From positions 2,046,001-2,110,000 of the forward strand of contig NZ_CP039396.1 of assembly GCF_004803915.1 (NCBI RefSeq): a stretch of DNA of 64,000 nucleotides. The letters are read 5' to 3'. Shown here in pieces: positions 44,160 to 53,031 of the stretch. Below the pieces are notes generated by a model, which did not search any database, was not told the origin of the DNA, and saw nothing but the letters and a program-made list of their open reading frames with translations. The DNA comes from Duncaniella dubosii. Its GTDB lineage: Bacteria > Bacteroidota > Bacteroidia > Bacteroidales > Muribaculaceae. A program made the translations under genes and the position numbers. Positions within the stretch are counted from its first letter, which is position 1; every line of letters starts with the position of its first letter.

Positions 44160-46222
44160 AAAAGTTAATCACCCTCTCCGTAATGTGCCTTGTGGCGATA
44201 GCTGCCGTCGCAAAGGAATATGCACAGGAGCAACCGGACTCCATCAAAACGCAGGAGTTGAAGGAGGTTGTGGTAAACGCCTCGTACTTGACACGTGAGG
44301 ATGATCATATCTCCGCCATTCCTACAAAGGAACAGCGGAAACATGCTGTCAGCGGTTATGATCTGCTGCGTAATTTGATGATTCCGGGTATTTCGGTTAA
44401 CCGAACAACGGGGAGCGTTACAACATCTGCCGGCACTGCAACACTCTATATTGATGGACGTGAGGTGGATTTCCGTGAGGTGCAGTCTTTGAGACCGAAG
44501 GATATTGCCCGTGTGGAATATTTCGACATTCCGACAGGCAAATACGCCAAAGACGCAGCCGCAATAAATTTCGTGTTGAGAACTCTCAACAACGGCGGTT
44601 ATACACAGTTGGATGCCATGCAGGGCCTGGGGTATCTGAACGGTGACTACAATCTGATTTCAAAATATGTTGTCGGCAACAAGAGCATAAACCTTTGGGC
44701 CGGATATTCACTTGAAAATCCTAAATCCACGCTTGATGAAACCGAATCATTTAATTTTGAGGACGGTATATTGAACAGAAATAATACCTATTCCAATGTC
44801 GGTAACCGTGATTCAGAAGAATATGTGCAGGCTTCCATAAGCAACAGAGGGAATAAATATATCTGGATGCTCCGGGGAGGCATAGCATGGACTGACAGCA
44901 GAAATGATGTCGGCAATGGAATAGTCAATTATTGGCTGACAGATGCAGCTTTCAACGATGGTGACGTTGTAAATCTCCATAGTAAAAACAAGACCATGCG
45001 GCCGAGCCTGTATTTCTTTGGAATGCACACATTTTCAGAAAACAAGAGACTTGATTATGTGGCGGACGGATATTATTCCAGAAATGACTTTAACAGGCAA
45101 TATAAAGATAATGATGCCTTATACAAGTCTCTGGTTAAAGAAGATTACTGGTACACAAAGTTGAACGCCAACTATTCATGGACTCTCAGTCACCGTAATA
45201 GCCTTGTTTTCACATTCTATGAGTTCCTGAGAGTAAGTGATTCTGATTATTCCGGGACTGCGGCATACAATCAGAATCTCCGTTCTTCTGAAACTATCCT
45301 GTTTGTTGACTACTCCCAGCGTTTGGGGCGGTTCTTCTATGACATCAATCCCGGCTTGTCGTTCCTCACATACCGGCTGAAAGGTATGAAGTCGATTAAC
45401 CACCTCACACCACGTCTTCAAGCAAGAGCGGCATATATGATTGATCGTAAGCAACAGTTGCAATTCGCTTTTGCGTTGGGTAACACATATCCAAGAATCA
45501 ACACCATAAACAATGTTGAGCAGCAGATTGACCCAATAATCATTCTGAAAGGAAATCCAGACATGGATAACTCCATATTGCTCAGCCCACGCTTGAGTTA
45601 TAATCTGAACCTTAATAAAATCGCGTTGCAAGCCGGTGTGTCGTATTTCTATCAGAATCATTCCATTATCTCCGACTATTACATCAGGGAGGGCAATCTG
45701 ATAAGTACATTCCGCGATGATTGTATCTACCATAAGCCGGGAGCGGATTTGTCTTTGACATACAAGCCATCCAACGCCCTCAATATAAATATCTCCGGAC
45801 AATGGAGCGAGCAACTGGCACGAGGAGGAGTTCAACACCGCAACCTGTCGGTATTCACCGGAAGCGCAACTGTAAATTACTATGTCGGGGACTTCTCTTT
45901 TGGTGCATGGGTGTCAACGCCAACAAGAGATTTGGTTGACAGCCAGATACGGAGAAAGACCTACTGGCAGTATCAACTTTCGGCGATGTGGACTCACGAC
46001 CATTGGGCGATAGAAGCCAACGCCAATAATCTATTCCTCATGCACAACCGCATCATAGATGAATTGAACACTCCCTCATACTCATATAAACAGACTAACT
46101 GGAATCGACAATATAATCAATACGCCACCCTTAAAGTGGCATATACTATTGATTATGGTAAGAAGACTTCAAAATCTCCCTCTTACGAACACAACGATTC
46201 TGAAAGTGCAATCTTGAAATAA
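44156..46222 (+). CDS. Second outer-membrane receptor-like barrel protein
   Basis: The ATG at 44156 overlaps the preceding stop (ATGA). 688 residues: a signal peptide (MKKLITLSVMCLVAIAAVAK), a plug region (ELKEVVVNASYLTREDD; YDLLRNLMIPGISVNRTTGSVTTSAGTATLYIDGREV) and a barrel. It lacks a CarboxypepD_reg domain. The C-terminus is unusual: after the strand LKVAYTIDYG there is a charged tail. It is the last gene of the operon; a terminator follows at 46245. Confidence 0.82.
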   Translation: MKKLITLSVMCLVAIAAVAKEYAQEQPDSIKTQELKEVVVNASYLTREDDHISAIPTKEQRKHAVSGYDLLRNLMIPGISVNRTTGSVTTSAGTATLYIDGREVDFREVQSLRPKDIARVEYFDIPTGKYAKDAAAINFVLRTLNNGGYTQLDAMQGLGYLNGDYNLISKYVVGNKSINLWAGYSLENPKSTLDETESFNFEDGILNRNNTYSNVGNRDSEEYVQASISNRGNKYIWMLRGGIAWTDSRNDVGNGIVNYWLTDAAFNDGDVVNLHSKNKTMRPSLYFFGMHTFSENKRLDYVADGYYSRNDFNRQYKDNDALYKSLVKEDYWYTKLNANYSWTLSHRNSLVFTFYEFLRVSDSDYSGTAAYNQNLRSSETILFVDYSQRLGRFFYDINPGLSFLTYRLKGMKSINHLTPRLQARAAYMIDRKQQLQFAFALGNTYPRINTINNVEQQIDPIIILKGNPDMDNSILLSPRLSYNLNLNKIALQAGVSYFYQNHSIISDYYIREGNLISTFRDDCIYHKPGADLSLTYKPSNALNINISGQWSEQLARGGVQHRNLSVFTGSATVNYYVGDFSFGAWVSTPTRDLVDSQIRRKTYWQYQLSAMWTHDHWAIEANANNLFLMHNRIIDELNTPSYSYKQTNWNRQYNQYATLKVAYTIDYGKKTSKSPSYEHNDSESAILK

Positions 46223-46244
46223 AAACAGCAAATCATACTATATT

Positions 46245-46275
46245 CGGCTCCTGGCACGATGTCGGGAGCCGTTTT
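46245..46275 (+). terminator. Terminator of the GLPGLI/receptor operon
   Basis: CGGCTCC and GGGAGCCG pair around a 12-base loop and are followed by TTTT, 22 bp after the last stop. Confidence 0.75.
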
Positions 46276-46333
46276 CAATAAACCATCATAGCCGTTATAA
46301 GTCATAACATTATAAACATAAGAAAAATAGCAG

Positions 46334-47344
46334 ATGAGAAAGACTATGTTCCGATATACCGATATTAATGGCGTGATTATGTTGCCATTTATCTTACTGT
46401 TTAGTCTGGTGTCCTCTTGTGGTAACAAACACTCGTACTCTATATATCAATTTGACAATGGCGATGATTATTTTTGTGAGGGATTGCAGAGGATAGTCAA
46501 CAAGGACGGCAAAATCGGATTTGCCGACAGCCTCGGCAATGTGGCGATAGAACCTCGTTTTGCTTTCGCCTTTCCTTTTGAGGATGGCTATGCCAAAGTT
46601 ACAGATGAAGGTAAATCAGAGCCGGTTGGTGAATACAGGACATGGGTAAGTGATTCATGGTATTATATCGACCACGATGGGAATACACATCCTGAAATAT
46701 TTGATTTGCAAGGAACGGTTTTCGACTCCACAGACGGAACACCGTTAAATCAGGCGATTGTGAAAGACCTCACTAATCACGGAGCTACAATATCTAAAGA
46801 AGATGGTTCTTTCTCAATACGTGTAAATGACGGGGATAGTATAAATATCGGTTTTGTAGGCTATTATCCACAGACTATAAAGGTTGCGTCCTCAGATTCT
46901 GTCTATTGGCACATAGCCATGAAGGAAACTGCACCTATAATCGAGCCAATGCTTCAGAAAAGTTATTCAACGACACCGGGTGTCACGATGACAGTTCTGA
47001 ATACCGATGGCGTGACATTACCGATAGACTCCCTGAATGTTGTCTGGCGTAACAATACCAATTCGACAGTTCTTTTCGGAGAATGGTTTGAGATTCAAGG
47101 AAAAGAAAACGATCAGTGGAAAAGACTTCCAATAGATAAAAAATATATGGAAGAAGGAGCTTGCCTCACTGTATTCACTGCGATTGCCTATATTTTGGAA
47201 ACAAAGTCCCAACGTGAAGATATAGTAAAACCGTGGTTTTATGGTAAAAATCTTAACCGGGGCGTATATCGGTTAGTCAAGACATTTCACTTTGACAATT
47301 CGGAGAGACAAGACACTGCTTTCGTGGAATTTGAGATAAGATAA
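46334..47344 (+). CDS. Lipoprotein with WG-repeat and CarboxypepD_reg-like domains
   Basis: 336 residues with a lipoprotein signal (LPFILLFSLVSSCGN). It starts with one WG-like repeat (LQRIVNKDGKIGFADSLGNVAIEPRFAFAFPFEDGYAKV), then a CarboxypepD_reg-like beta domain (LQGTVFDSTDGTPLNQAIVKDL...FVGYYPQTIKV) and a C-terminal immunoglobulin-like domain (VNVV region 230-336). A mosaic surface protein without a known partner. It has its own terminators around it and is separate from the receptor operon. Confidence 0.68.
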   Translation: MRKTMFRYTDINGVIMLPFILLFSLVSSCGNKHSYSIYQFDNGDDYFCEGLQRIVNKDGKIGFADSLGNVAIEPRFAFAFPFEDGYAKVTDEGKSEPVGEYRTWVSDSWYYIDHDGNTHPEIFDLQGTVFDSTDGTPLNQAIVKDLTNHGATISKEDGSFSIRVNDGDSINIGFVGYYPQTIKVASSDSVYWHIAMKETAPIIEPMLQKSYSTTPGVTMTVLNTDGVTLPIDSLNVVWRNNTNSTVLFGEWFEIQGKENDQWKRLPIDKKYMEEGACLTVFTAIAYILETKSQREDIVKPWFYGKNLNRGVYRLVKTFHFDNSERQDTAFVEFEIR

Positions 47345-47422
47345 AGCACAATATATCCAGTGATTTATCACCGTTTGACTGCGAGGAAGTATAATAATCC
47401 GATAAAGCATGACGCTACAATG

Positions 47423-47476
47423 GTTTTCCAAAGAGGCGGCTTTTGGAGGGGGGACGAGCAAAAGCCGCCCCGCGCC
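47423..47476. terminator. Repeated terminator, copy 2
   Basis: Hairpin GGCGGCTTTTG/CAAAAGCCGCC (47435-47469) in a block nearly identical to 35543-35595. It lies between plus-strand cargo and the end of the ParB-family minus-strand gene. Confidence 0.7.
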
Positions 47477-47519
47477 TCTCGGCATGGGGTGGCTTGCTCA
47501 AACATAGGTGCTTGTCGCT

Positions 47520-49471
47520 TTATGCAACAGCTTCTTCGCAGTACCTTTCTTCTTCGGTAAGTATCGCCTCGGCTTCTTCTTCCGTTGGTTCGTATTGGAT
47601 AGCCTCGGTCTCTGCCTCGGAAATGTCGGGAGTGGCTTCTTCCGTGGAGGGTTCAGCTTCCTGCATAGGTTCTTCTTGGGGCGCGTTCTCGGCTTCCGGT
47701 GCAACCTCGGTCTCTACCTCGGTGGTGTCGGGAGTGGCTTCTGCCGTAGTGGGTTCTGCCTCCGGCATAGGTTCTTCTTCGGGTGCGTTCTCGGCTTCCG
47801 GCTCAGTTGCTTCGGGTTCGGTATCTTTGGCGAGTAGAGCCTTGCGTTCCTCGATACGTTGGTGTCGCTTCTCGTAAATCTCGTTATACTCGGCTTCGAT
47901 GTTGGCGAGTTCTTCCGGCATGTGCTTCTTGGCGAAAGAAAGCAGGAGGTCGGCAATGGCGTTGTCACGATACGCACCCTTGAAATTGTCAATTAGAAAA
48001 TCCCTGCGGATTATCGCCTTTGTCTTGGCGTTGAGATTGGCGATGATTGTCATTTTCTCGCTGTCGTTGAGAACATATTGAGACTTGCGGTCGGTCAGTC
48101 CGACGGCTTCGTAATGCTCTTTGCGGAGCGATGAGAGCAGGAAGAAATATATCATCTTGTCCTCGTCCTGCGAGAATTTAGTTTCGGTGATGTCGGCTTC
48201 GAGGATTTTCTTCTTCGTGTCCTCGATTGTACGCTCCACGGCTATCTCCTTGTTGCGTTTGTCCTTTGCCTCCAACTTGGCGATTTCGGCTTTCGGATTG
48301 TTGCAGTCCTCACTCGGCTTGGCAGGGGTAGCCATATATCCGAGCGTCACATCATTTCGCCCGATTGTGATGTATAGTGTGATTTCTCCTGCCTCGGCTT
48401 TTGCTGTGAGTTCGGCACACTTTTCCCTATGCGCCTCCACTTTGCCCTCGTATGCCTTTACTGCCTCGGCATATTCTTCCTCGGTGTCGAAGCGGTCGGA
48501 TTGGGGTGCGATAGGTTCAAAGGGGTAAGGTGTCAGATAGCCACCGAGTTTTTCGATGTCATAGCCCATTTCAGTCAGCAGTGCGTTCACCCTCTCGTTG
48601 CGGTCATACTCCGAGTGGCAGAAATTGGCGGTGGGATGTTCGTTCAGCATATCAACCGCCTTGTCGGTGAGATAGCCGATGTGCTTCTCACGAAGACAAG
48701 AGGGATTGGAGCAGTTGCCCTCACAGCCGTCCTCGCAGAACAGCAGAAGATTTATGGTGTTGAAAGGGCATGAGGCACACGCCGATTTGTCGAAGCGGTA
48801 ACGGCTTAGGTCGGTTGTGTAGTTCTTTTCTATGAGCCGAGCCACATTGGAGGCGTTCATACCACGCCAATTATTGCAGGTCACTCCGTCTTTGAGGTGG
48901 GAGTTGTAAACATCGGTCTGTATGTCAACTCCGTAACGGCTTATCTCGGTTGCCACTGCCACCGTGATTTCCTCGGTGTCAATCAGCCGTGCGATTTCGG
49001 GTATGAGGGTTGTGAGTTTTATTCGGGTGCGGATATAGGTCTCGCTCTTGCCTATCTGCGTGGCGAGTGTGGCATAGTCGTAGCGTCCGCTGTCGATTGC
49101 AGCCTTTAACGTCTCGGCTTCTTCCATAGGCGTGATGTCCTGGCGGTGCAGGTTCTCCGCAATAGCATTTTGTTCGGCTTCATCATCGGAAAGGTCGGTA
49201 TAGACTGTTGCCTTGATGTCCTCTTTCCCTGCGATGAGGGAGGCGCGGTATCTTCGCTCGCCATACACGATTTCGTAGCGGTCAGTGCCGGCGATTGGTC
49301 GTACACCTATCGCGTGGAGAATACCTTGACGGCTGATAGAGTCAGCGAGTTCGGTGAGGCTCTGCTCGTCGAAATTCTTACGGGGTTGTAGTTGCTCGGC
49401 TGAATGAGAGCGAGGGAGATTGTGGCTTCCTGTACGTTTGCGGTGTTGGTCTGAATTGCTGTTGCTTCCAT
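47520..49471 (-). pseudogene. ParB/RepB-family element protein with a 1-base frameshift
   Basis: ATG 49471 starts the expected ParB leader (MEATAIQTNTANVQEATISL, then LALIQPSNYNP), but the frame is lost at a run of four C (GGGG on the plus strand, 49382-49385). The main domain continues in another frame from RKNFDEQSLTELADSISRQGILHAIGVRPI to the end. One extra C restores a single frame. Domains are a ParB nuclease-like N-terminus (YGERRYRASL; AENLHRQDITPMEEA), KorB-like HTH, zinc-like Cys cluster, and an acidic C-terminus with a 34-residue tandem repeat. The longer frame to 49640 is an artefact. Confidence 0.8.
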
Positions 49472-49479
49472 AATTTGAG

Positions 49480-49800
49480 GGTTTTAGATGTTTGAGTTTT
49501 TTTGTTTTTTTCCCTTTTGTTTGAAGCCTTGTGGCTTCTCGCGTCCGGGGGATTTTTTCGATACAATCAAGACGGAGGGCACAGGGGGCGCAAGGCAAGT
49601 GTGGCAAGTGAAAAAATACGGAATACCCGATTTGGCACAAATCGTGGAAGGCTGCCGGATTTTTTCATGCAGCCAAGCCGGAGGCGGTCGCTTGCCGGCG
49701 TCACCGCCCGCCGTTACTTCGTAGCGAAAAACCAACGGACGCAGAAGCCGCAAGTAATCAAAGATAAGTTGCCGCCTCCAGTACCTTTTTATTCATAAAT
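49480..49800 (-). repeat. Diverged copy 3 of the structured leader repeat
   Basis: It shares the GTTTGAGTT, CCCTTTTGTTTGAAGC, GGCAAGTGTG and AATACCC blocks in the same order as copies 1 and 2, but is shorter and otherwise diverged. It holds its own hairpins (for example around GGAAGGCTGCCGG...GCAGCC). It precedes the ParB-family gene. Confidence 0.55.
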
Positions 49801-49867
49801 CATCATCTGTCAGGATATAACGGCGATTTTTATACGTGCTAACCACCCTAATGTCAAATATTCTTAT

Positions 49868-49875
49868 TAACTTTG
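49868..49875 (+). promoter_or_regulatory. Probable -7 box of cargo island 3
   Basis: TAACTTTG in AAATATTCTTATTAACTTTG, almost the same as at 38418-38437. It rules out the upstream start of the following gene. Confidence 0.5.
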
Positions 49876-49904
49876 CGATAGGCTCTTATGCCGATCCGAC
49901 AGCA

Positions 49905-50765
49905 ATGCCTCCCGACCGAGCAAAAATAATTGGCATCTACCGTCATCGCCTCTCCACCGACGGCGATGGTGTGACCTCGCTTGTCGCTTTCAGCAGACTT
50001 ACAGTAATATTCATTATCGTAATTGTGCTATTCGCGGGATGCACATACCGCAGTGATTCGATTGTCGATAATGGGGTTTGGCTTCCGATTGAAAATGGAG
50101 AATCAGTAGGAAGCTATACGAACCTTGAAGGGCATATTTATTGGGGGACCGCGGTAGGTGATTTTAGCTGTGATGAAATTGATGTTGATTTAGCGTCTTT
50201 CCGTGTTTGTAGCGAAACTGAATATGCAAAAGACAAACGCCACGTCTATTATCCACAGCGCATTATCTGTTATGATGGAATAGACGAAAATGGCAATGGA
50301 TTTGGAGGCACTTATGCTGAAGAAATGATACTCAAAGGTGCAAATCCCAACCATTTCAGATATTTGGGAAATGGTTATGCTGTTGCAGGCAATAGAATGT
50401 ACTTAAATGGAGAAACAATCGAGTGGAAAGATAGCATAGTGCATCATTATAACGGTGACTTAGGCAATAGTGATGAGACGCTGATTGATAGTATTGAAGC
50501 TGTTTATCCCAAAGTGTGGGTTTGGGACTATGACAGTCTGAGGGAAAATTCCTCACATATAAATACTGTATATCCAATCGCTCCCGATTCGTTAATTTAT
50601 CTTCGCCGTTATTATGAGAGTGGTAAAATGCTTTCTGAAGGTTGGTGCCTGCAAGATTGGAATAGAGAAACATTTGTAACCGACTATATTGGAGAATGGA
50701 AATACTTTGACAGTGATGGTAACTGTTATCATAAATTCTGGAATTATACAAAAACGGCAGATTGA
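49905..50765 (+). CDS. DKNYY-like lipoprotein
   Basis: The ATG at 49905 is the first in frame after the promoter. The signal is long, with the lipobox VLFAGC around residue 46. The mature part has DKNYY-type repeats (EYAKDKRHVYYPQRIICYDG; AVAGNRMYLNGETIEWKDS) and a C-terminal toxin-immunity-like repeat (YYESGKMLSEGWCL; GEWKYFDSDGNCYHK). Likely outer-membrane lipoprotein. Function unknown. Confidence 0.62.
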   Translation: MPPDRAKIIGIYRHRLSTDGDGVTSLVAFSRLTVIFIIVIVLFAGCTYRSDSIVDNGVWLPIENGESVGSYTNLEGHIYWGTAVGDFSCDEIDVDLASFRVCSETEYAKDKRHVYYPQRIICYDGIDENGNGFGGTYAEEMILKGANPNHFRYLGNGYAVAGNRMYLNGETIEWKDSIVHHYNGDLGNSDETLIDSIEAVYPKVWVWDYDSLRENSSHINTVYPIAPDSLIYLRRYYESGKMLSEGWCLQDWNRETFVTDYIGEWKYFDSDGNCYHKFWNYTKTAD

Positions 50766-50768
50766 TTT

Positions 50769-51641
50769 ATGAAGCAGATTGACATGAGATATTTATTTCT
50801 GTATGGTTTCGTGGCAATTATGTTGTCATATATAGTTGGTTGCAAAACCGATAAAACTACCGACAGCAAAACCATAGAAGTTGTAGAAGTAGTAGATTCT
50901 ATACAATCCATACCATGTGGTCGTGTGATAGAGGATACAGTCGTTGGGCACTGGACGCTGATAACTACCATTGCGCCAAATGATGCCCGTATAAAAATAG
51001 GTGAAAATACATTTGGTGATTCATCTGTCTTTGTAACCCTCTCATACGATAACTGTCCCGTCTTCATAAATAAAGAGATTCGCACAAAAGATCTAATGGG
51101 ACAGGAAGGCGAGTATCAAATGTATTGGGGAGGCGGACTGCATTGGTATTCCGACTCTACAATATATCTCACTTTCGGTTGTTTTCTGCCTGATACCGAT
51201 GACGGTTGGCCTTTGCTGTATCAAATCCGCAAAAACGGAACATACGATATAATCACTGAAGATTATGCTCTTGGAATTGACGGATATGACATAGTATCCG
51301 GTTTTATGACACTATATTTCAGTGAACGAGCCGCCGGAGTTGCTGTTAGGGATATGAAAACATTATTTGACCGATACTGCAACGAGGGGTGTGCGACTAA
51401 ACTTCTGAATGGAGATATTGAAATAGCTTATGCAGATACCGCTTTTCGCAATGCTGTAAAAACTATGGCTATAACATGGAAAACGGAAGATGGCTCAGAT
51501 AATACATCCCCAAAAAGATTCTATGTAAGATGGAAGCCTAATCCAAATGATGAGAACGTGACAGATGAAGCCATAATGGTTGTCGATTATTCAAAGAACA
51601 AAATTTCCAAAATCGAAATGGTGGGCCGGGAAATAATATGA
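50769..51641 (+). CDS. Lipoprotein of unknown function
   Basis: 290 residues with a lipobox (SYIVGCKT). The mature protein is beta-rich with a helical segment at 195-235 (DMKTLFDRYCNEGCATKLLNGD) that resembles DUF3828-type lipoproteins. It starts 3 bp after the preceding gene and overlaps the next by 4 bp. Confidence 0.62.
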   Translation: MKQIDMRYLFLYGFVAIMLSYIVGCKTDKTTDSKTIEVVEVVDSIQSIPCGRVIEDTVVGHWTLITTIAPNDARIKIGENTFGDSSVFVTLSYDNCPVFINKEIRTKDLMGQEGEYQMYWGGGLHWYSDSTIYLTFGCFLPDTDDGWPLLYQIRKNGTYDIITEDYALGIDGYDIVSGFMTLYFSERAAGVAVRDMKTLFDRYCNEGCATKLLNGDIEIAYADTAFRNAVKTMAITWKTEDGSDNTSPKRFYVRWKPNPNDENVTDEAIMVVDYSKNKISKIEMVGREII

Positions 51642-52201
51642 CAAAAGTGCCGATAAATAATCGATATATAGCAAAAGAATCGCTGACGTCTCCACTGTTG
51701 GTAACGGTGATGTTTGGCGTGTCTTTATACGTTTCTATCTATACACCTAAATTTTGGTGCATATTTGGTGCGGTCTTTTTCGGTTTGGGTGTGGCTGTAT
51801 ATGCCTATAAATATATCCGCTATGGTAGAACCACGCTAATAATTGACAGCGAGGGAATAACAATAAAGGACTGGGGCAAGACCAAAACATATAATTGGTG
51901 GTGGGATATAGTGAGCGTCTATACCAGTTGGAACGTATCTTATTTTGCTCGTTTCGTGGAAAGATGGCTAAGAATCAAAACTTCGGTAAATGGTGAACAG
52001 TTTGAGTTCCACGACATTTGCCTATCCGATCTGTATTGCCGAAGCAAAAGTGTTCGTAAGGCGATTGAAAAATATGCAGGGCCGTCTCGTTTCGATTATG
52101 AGGCTTCACAAGAAACAAAAAGTTATGTGTCAAAGATAGTGCTGGCATCGATTGTTGCTGTTATCGTAATATTCATTTGCATAACTTGTTTTTCAGAGTG
52201 A
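51638..52201 (+). CDS. Membrane protein with a PH-like domain
   Basis: 187 residues: two membrane segments near the N-terminus (19-36, 42-60), a PH-like strand set (TTLIIDSEGITIKDWGKTKTYNWWWDIVSVY) and a C-terminal membrane segment (160-185). Part of the island-3 operon, with a 4-bp overlap upstream. Confidence 0.65.
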   Translation: MTKVPINNRYIAKESLTSPLLVTVMFGVSLYVSIYTPKFWCIFGAVFFGLGVAVYAYKYIRYGRTTLIIDSEGITIKDWGKTKTYNWWWDIVSVYTSWNVSYFARFVERWLRIKTSVNGEQFEFHDICLSDLYCRSKSVRKAIEKYAGPSRFDYEASQETKSYVSKIVLASIVAVIVIFICITCFSE

Positions 52202-52203
52202 TT

Positions 52204-52323
52204 ATGAAGACTTGGCAGAAGATAGTTGGCTTGATAATATTTATCTCAATATTTATCTATGGAACATTGACGTGGATTAACGCCTATGTGGATGCAAGTA
52301 TATTATTTAACCATACAATATAG
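52204..52323 (+). CDS. Tiny membrane protein, 39 residues
   Basis: Starts 2 bp after the previous stop. The translation MKTWQKIVGLIIFISIFIYG... has one hydrophobic span. It is the first of four tiny genes in a row. Confidence 0.45.
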   Translation: MKTWQKIVGLIIFISIFIYGTLTWINAYVDASILFNHTI

Positions 52324-52346
52324 ACATAATAGAGGAATGATACTAT

Positions 52347-52442
52347 ATGTATATAGATGGTTTGTCCACTCTGATGTGGATAACCTACTTTTTATCCCTT
52401 GTCCTGTTCATTATTCTCTGGCGGAAAGGAGGTAAACGATGA
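52347..52442 (+). CDS. Tiny membrane protein, 31 residues
   Basis: An AGAGGA ribosome-binding-like motif lies upstream. One hydrophobic span (WITYFLSLVLFIILWRKGGKR) with a positive tail. Its stop overlaps the next start (ATGA). Confidence 0.45.
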   Translation: MYIDGLSTLMWITYFLSLVLFIILWRKGGKR

Positions 52443-52576
52443 AATTTAATTGCGACAAAATTCCTAATTTCAAACAATTATATCTGATATTTACACTTTG
52501 CAATATCTTTTTGTTCGTTTATATTGCGGTGTGTGCTATCGTAGATTCATTTCACTTATGGCCTTGGGTGATTTGA
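52439..52576 (+). CDS. Tiny membrane protein, 45 residues
   Basis: One or two hydrophobic spans (LYLIFTLCNIFLFVYIAVCAI). It overlaps both neighbours (ATGA upstream, TGATG downstream). Confidence 0.45.
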   Translation: MKFNCDKIPNFKQLYLIFTLCNIFLFVYIAVCAIVDSFHLWPWVI

Positions 52577-52752
52577 TGTCTATTTGGATGATTATTGTCT
52601 TATTGATACCTTCAGGAATTGTATTAAGAATAAATTATTTTATAAGTCGAAATAAAGACACACTTAAATACCAGTTTCTACTGAGTTGCTTATTCATCAT
52701 ATATAGTCCTTTTTATTCATTCAGGGTACTGAAAAAAGATTGGATTAAATAG
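52576..52752 (+). CDS. Tiny membrane protein, 58 residues
   Basis: The ATG in TGATG at 52576 is preferred to a longer frame from 52498, which would start inside the previous gene. It has two hydrophobic spans (MSIWMIIVLLIPSGIVL and FLLSCLFIIYSPFYSF). Last gene of island 3. Confidence 0.5.
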   Translation: MSIWMIIVLLIPSGIVLRINYFISRNKDTLKYQFLLSCLFIIYSPFYSFRVLKKDWIK

Positions 52753-52756
52753 TAGA

Positions 52757-52792
52757 ACTCCCCATGCTCACGCACAGGGAGTCCCGGTTTTT
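52757..52792 (+). terminator. Terminator of cargo island 3
   Basis: ACTCCC and GGGAGT pair across 14 bases, followed by CCCGGTTTTT, 5 bp after the last tiny gene. Confidence 0.6.
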
Positions 52793-52824
52793 GACAGCAA
52801 AGAAATTGTCCTATCGAGGGCTGA

Positions 52825-53010
52825 TTATTCAGCCTTGTTGTTGGCGGCTTCCAGCGAGAGTTTGCGAAAGCGTTTGAGCAGCGGCTCCAGTTCGAGGGAA
52901 GCGCGACGTGCACGGAGTCCGGCGGCCTTGTTGCCTTTGTCGAGCTGAGAGCAGGCGTCTTTCAGGAAAGATGCAGTGAGCGTGTCGATCTGATCAAGTA
53001 GTTCTTTCAT
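52825..53010 (-). CDS. Histone H1-like (Hc1-type) protein
   Basis: 61 residues: MKELLDQIDTLTASFLKDA, then GNKAAGLRARRASLELEPLLKRFRKLSLEA. This is the Bacteroidota histone H1-like family, a DNA-binding protein usually in the nucleoid. The copy on an element could protect or compact transferred DNA. Last gene of a long minus-strand operon. Confidence 0.82.
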   Translation of the reverse strand: MKELLDQIDTLTASFLKDACSQLDKGNKAAGLRARRASLELEPLLKRFRKLSLEAANNKAE

Positions 53011-53031
53011 CGTTGTATTCAGTTTAGGGAT

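Noticed and set aside
45176..45838. A 220-codon minus-strand frame
   Set aside because: It lies wholly inside the second outer-membrane receptor gene, has no family pattern, and the plus frame is a full operon member.
47435..49800. Plus-strand frames over the ParB-family gene
   Set aside because: Low-complexity Ser/Gly/Val translations that mirror the Glu/Pro-rich minus-strand protein.
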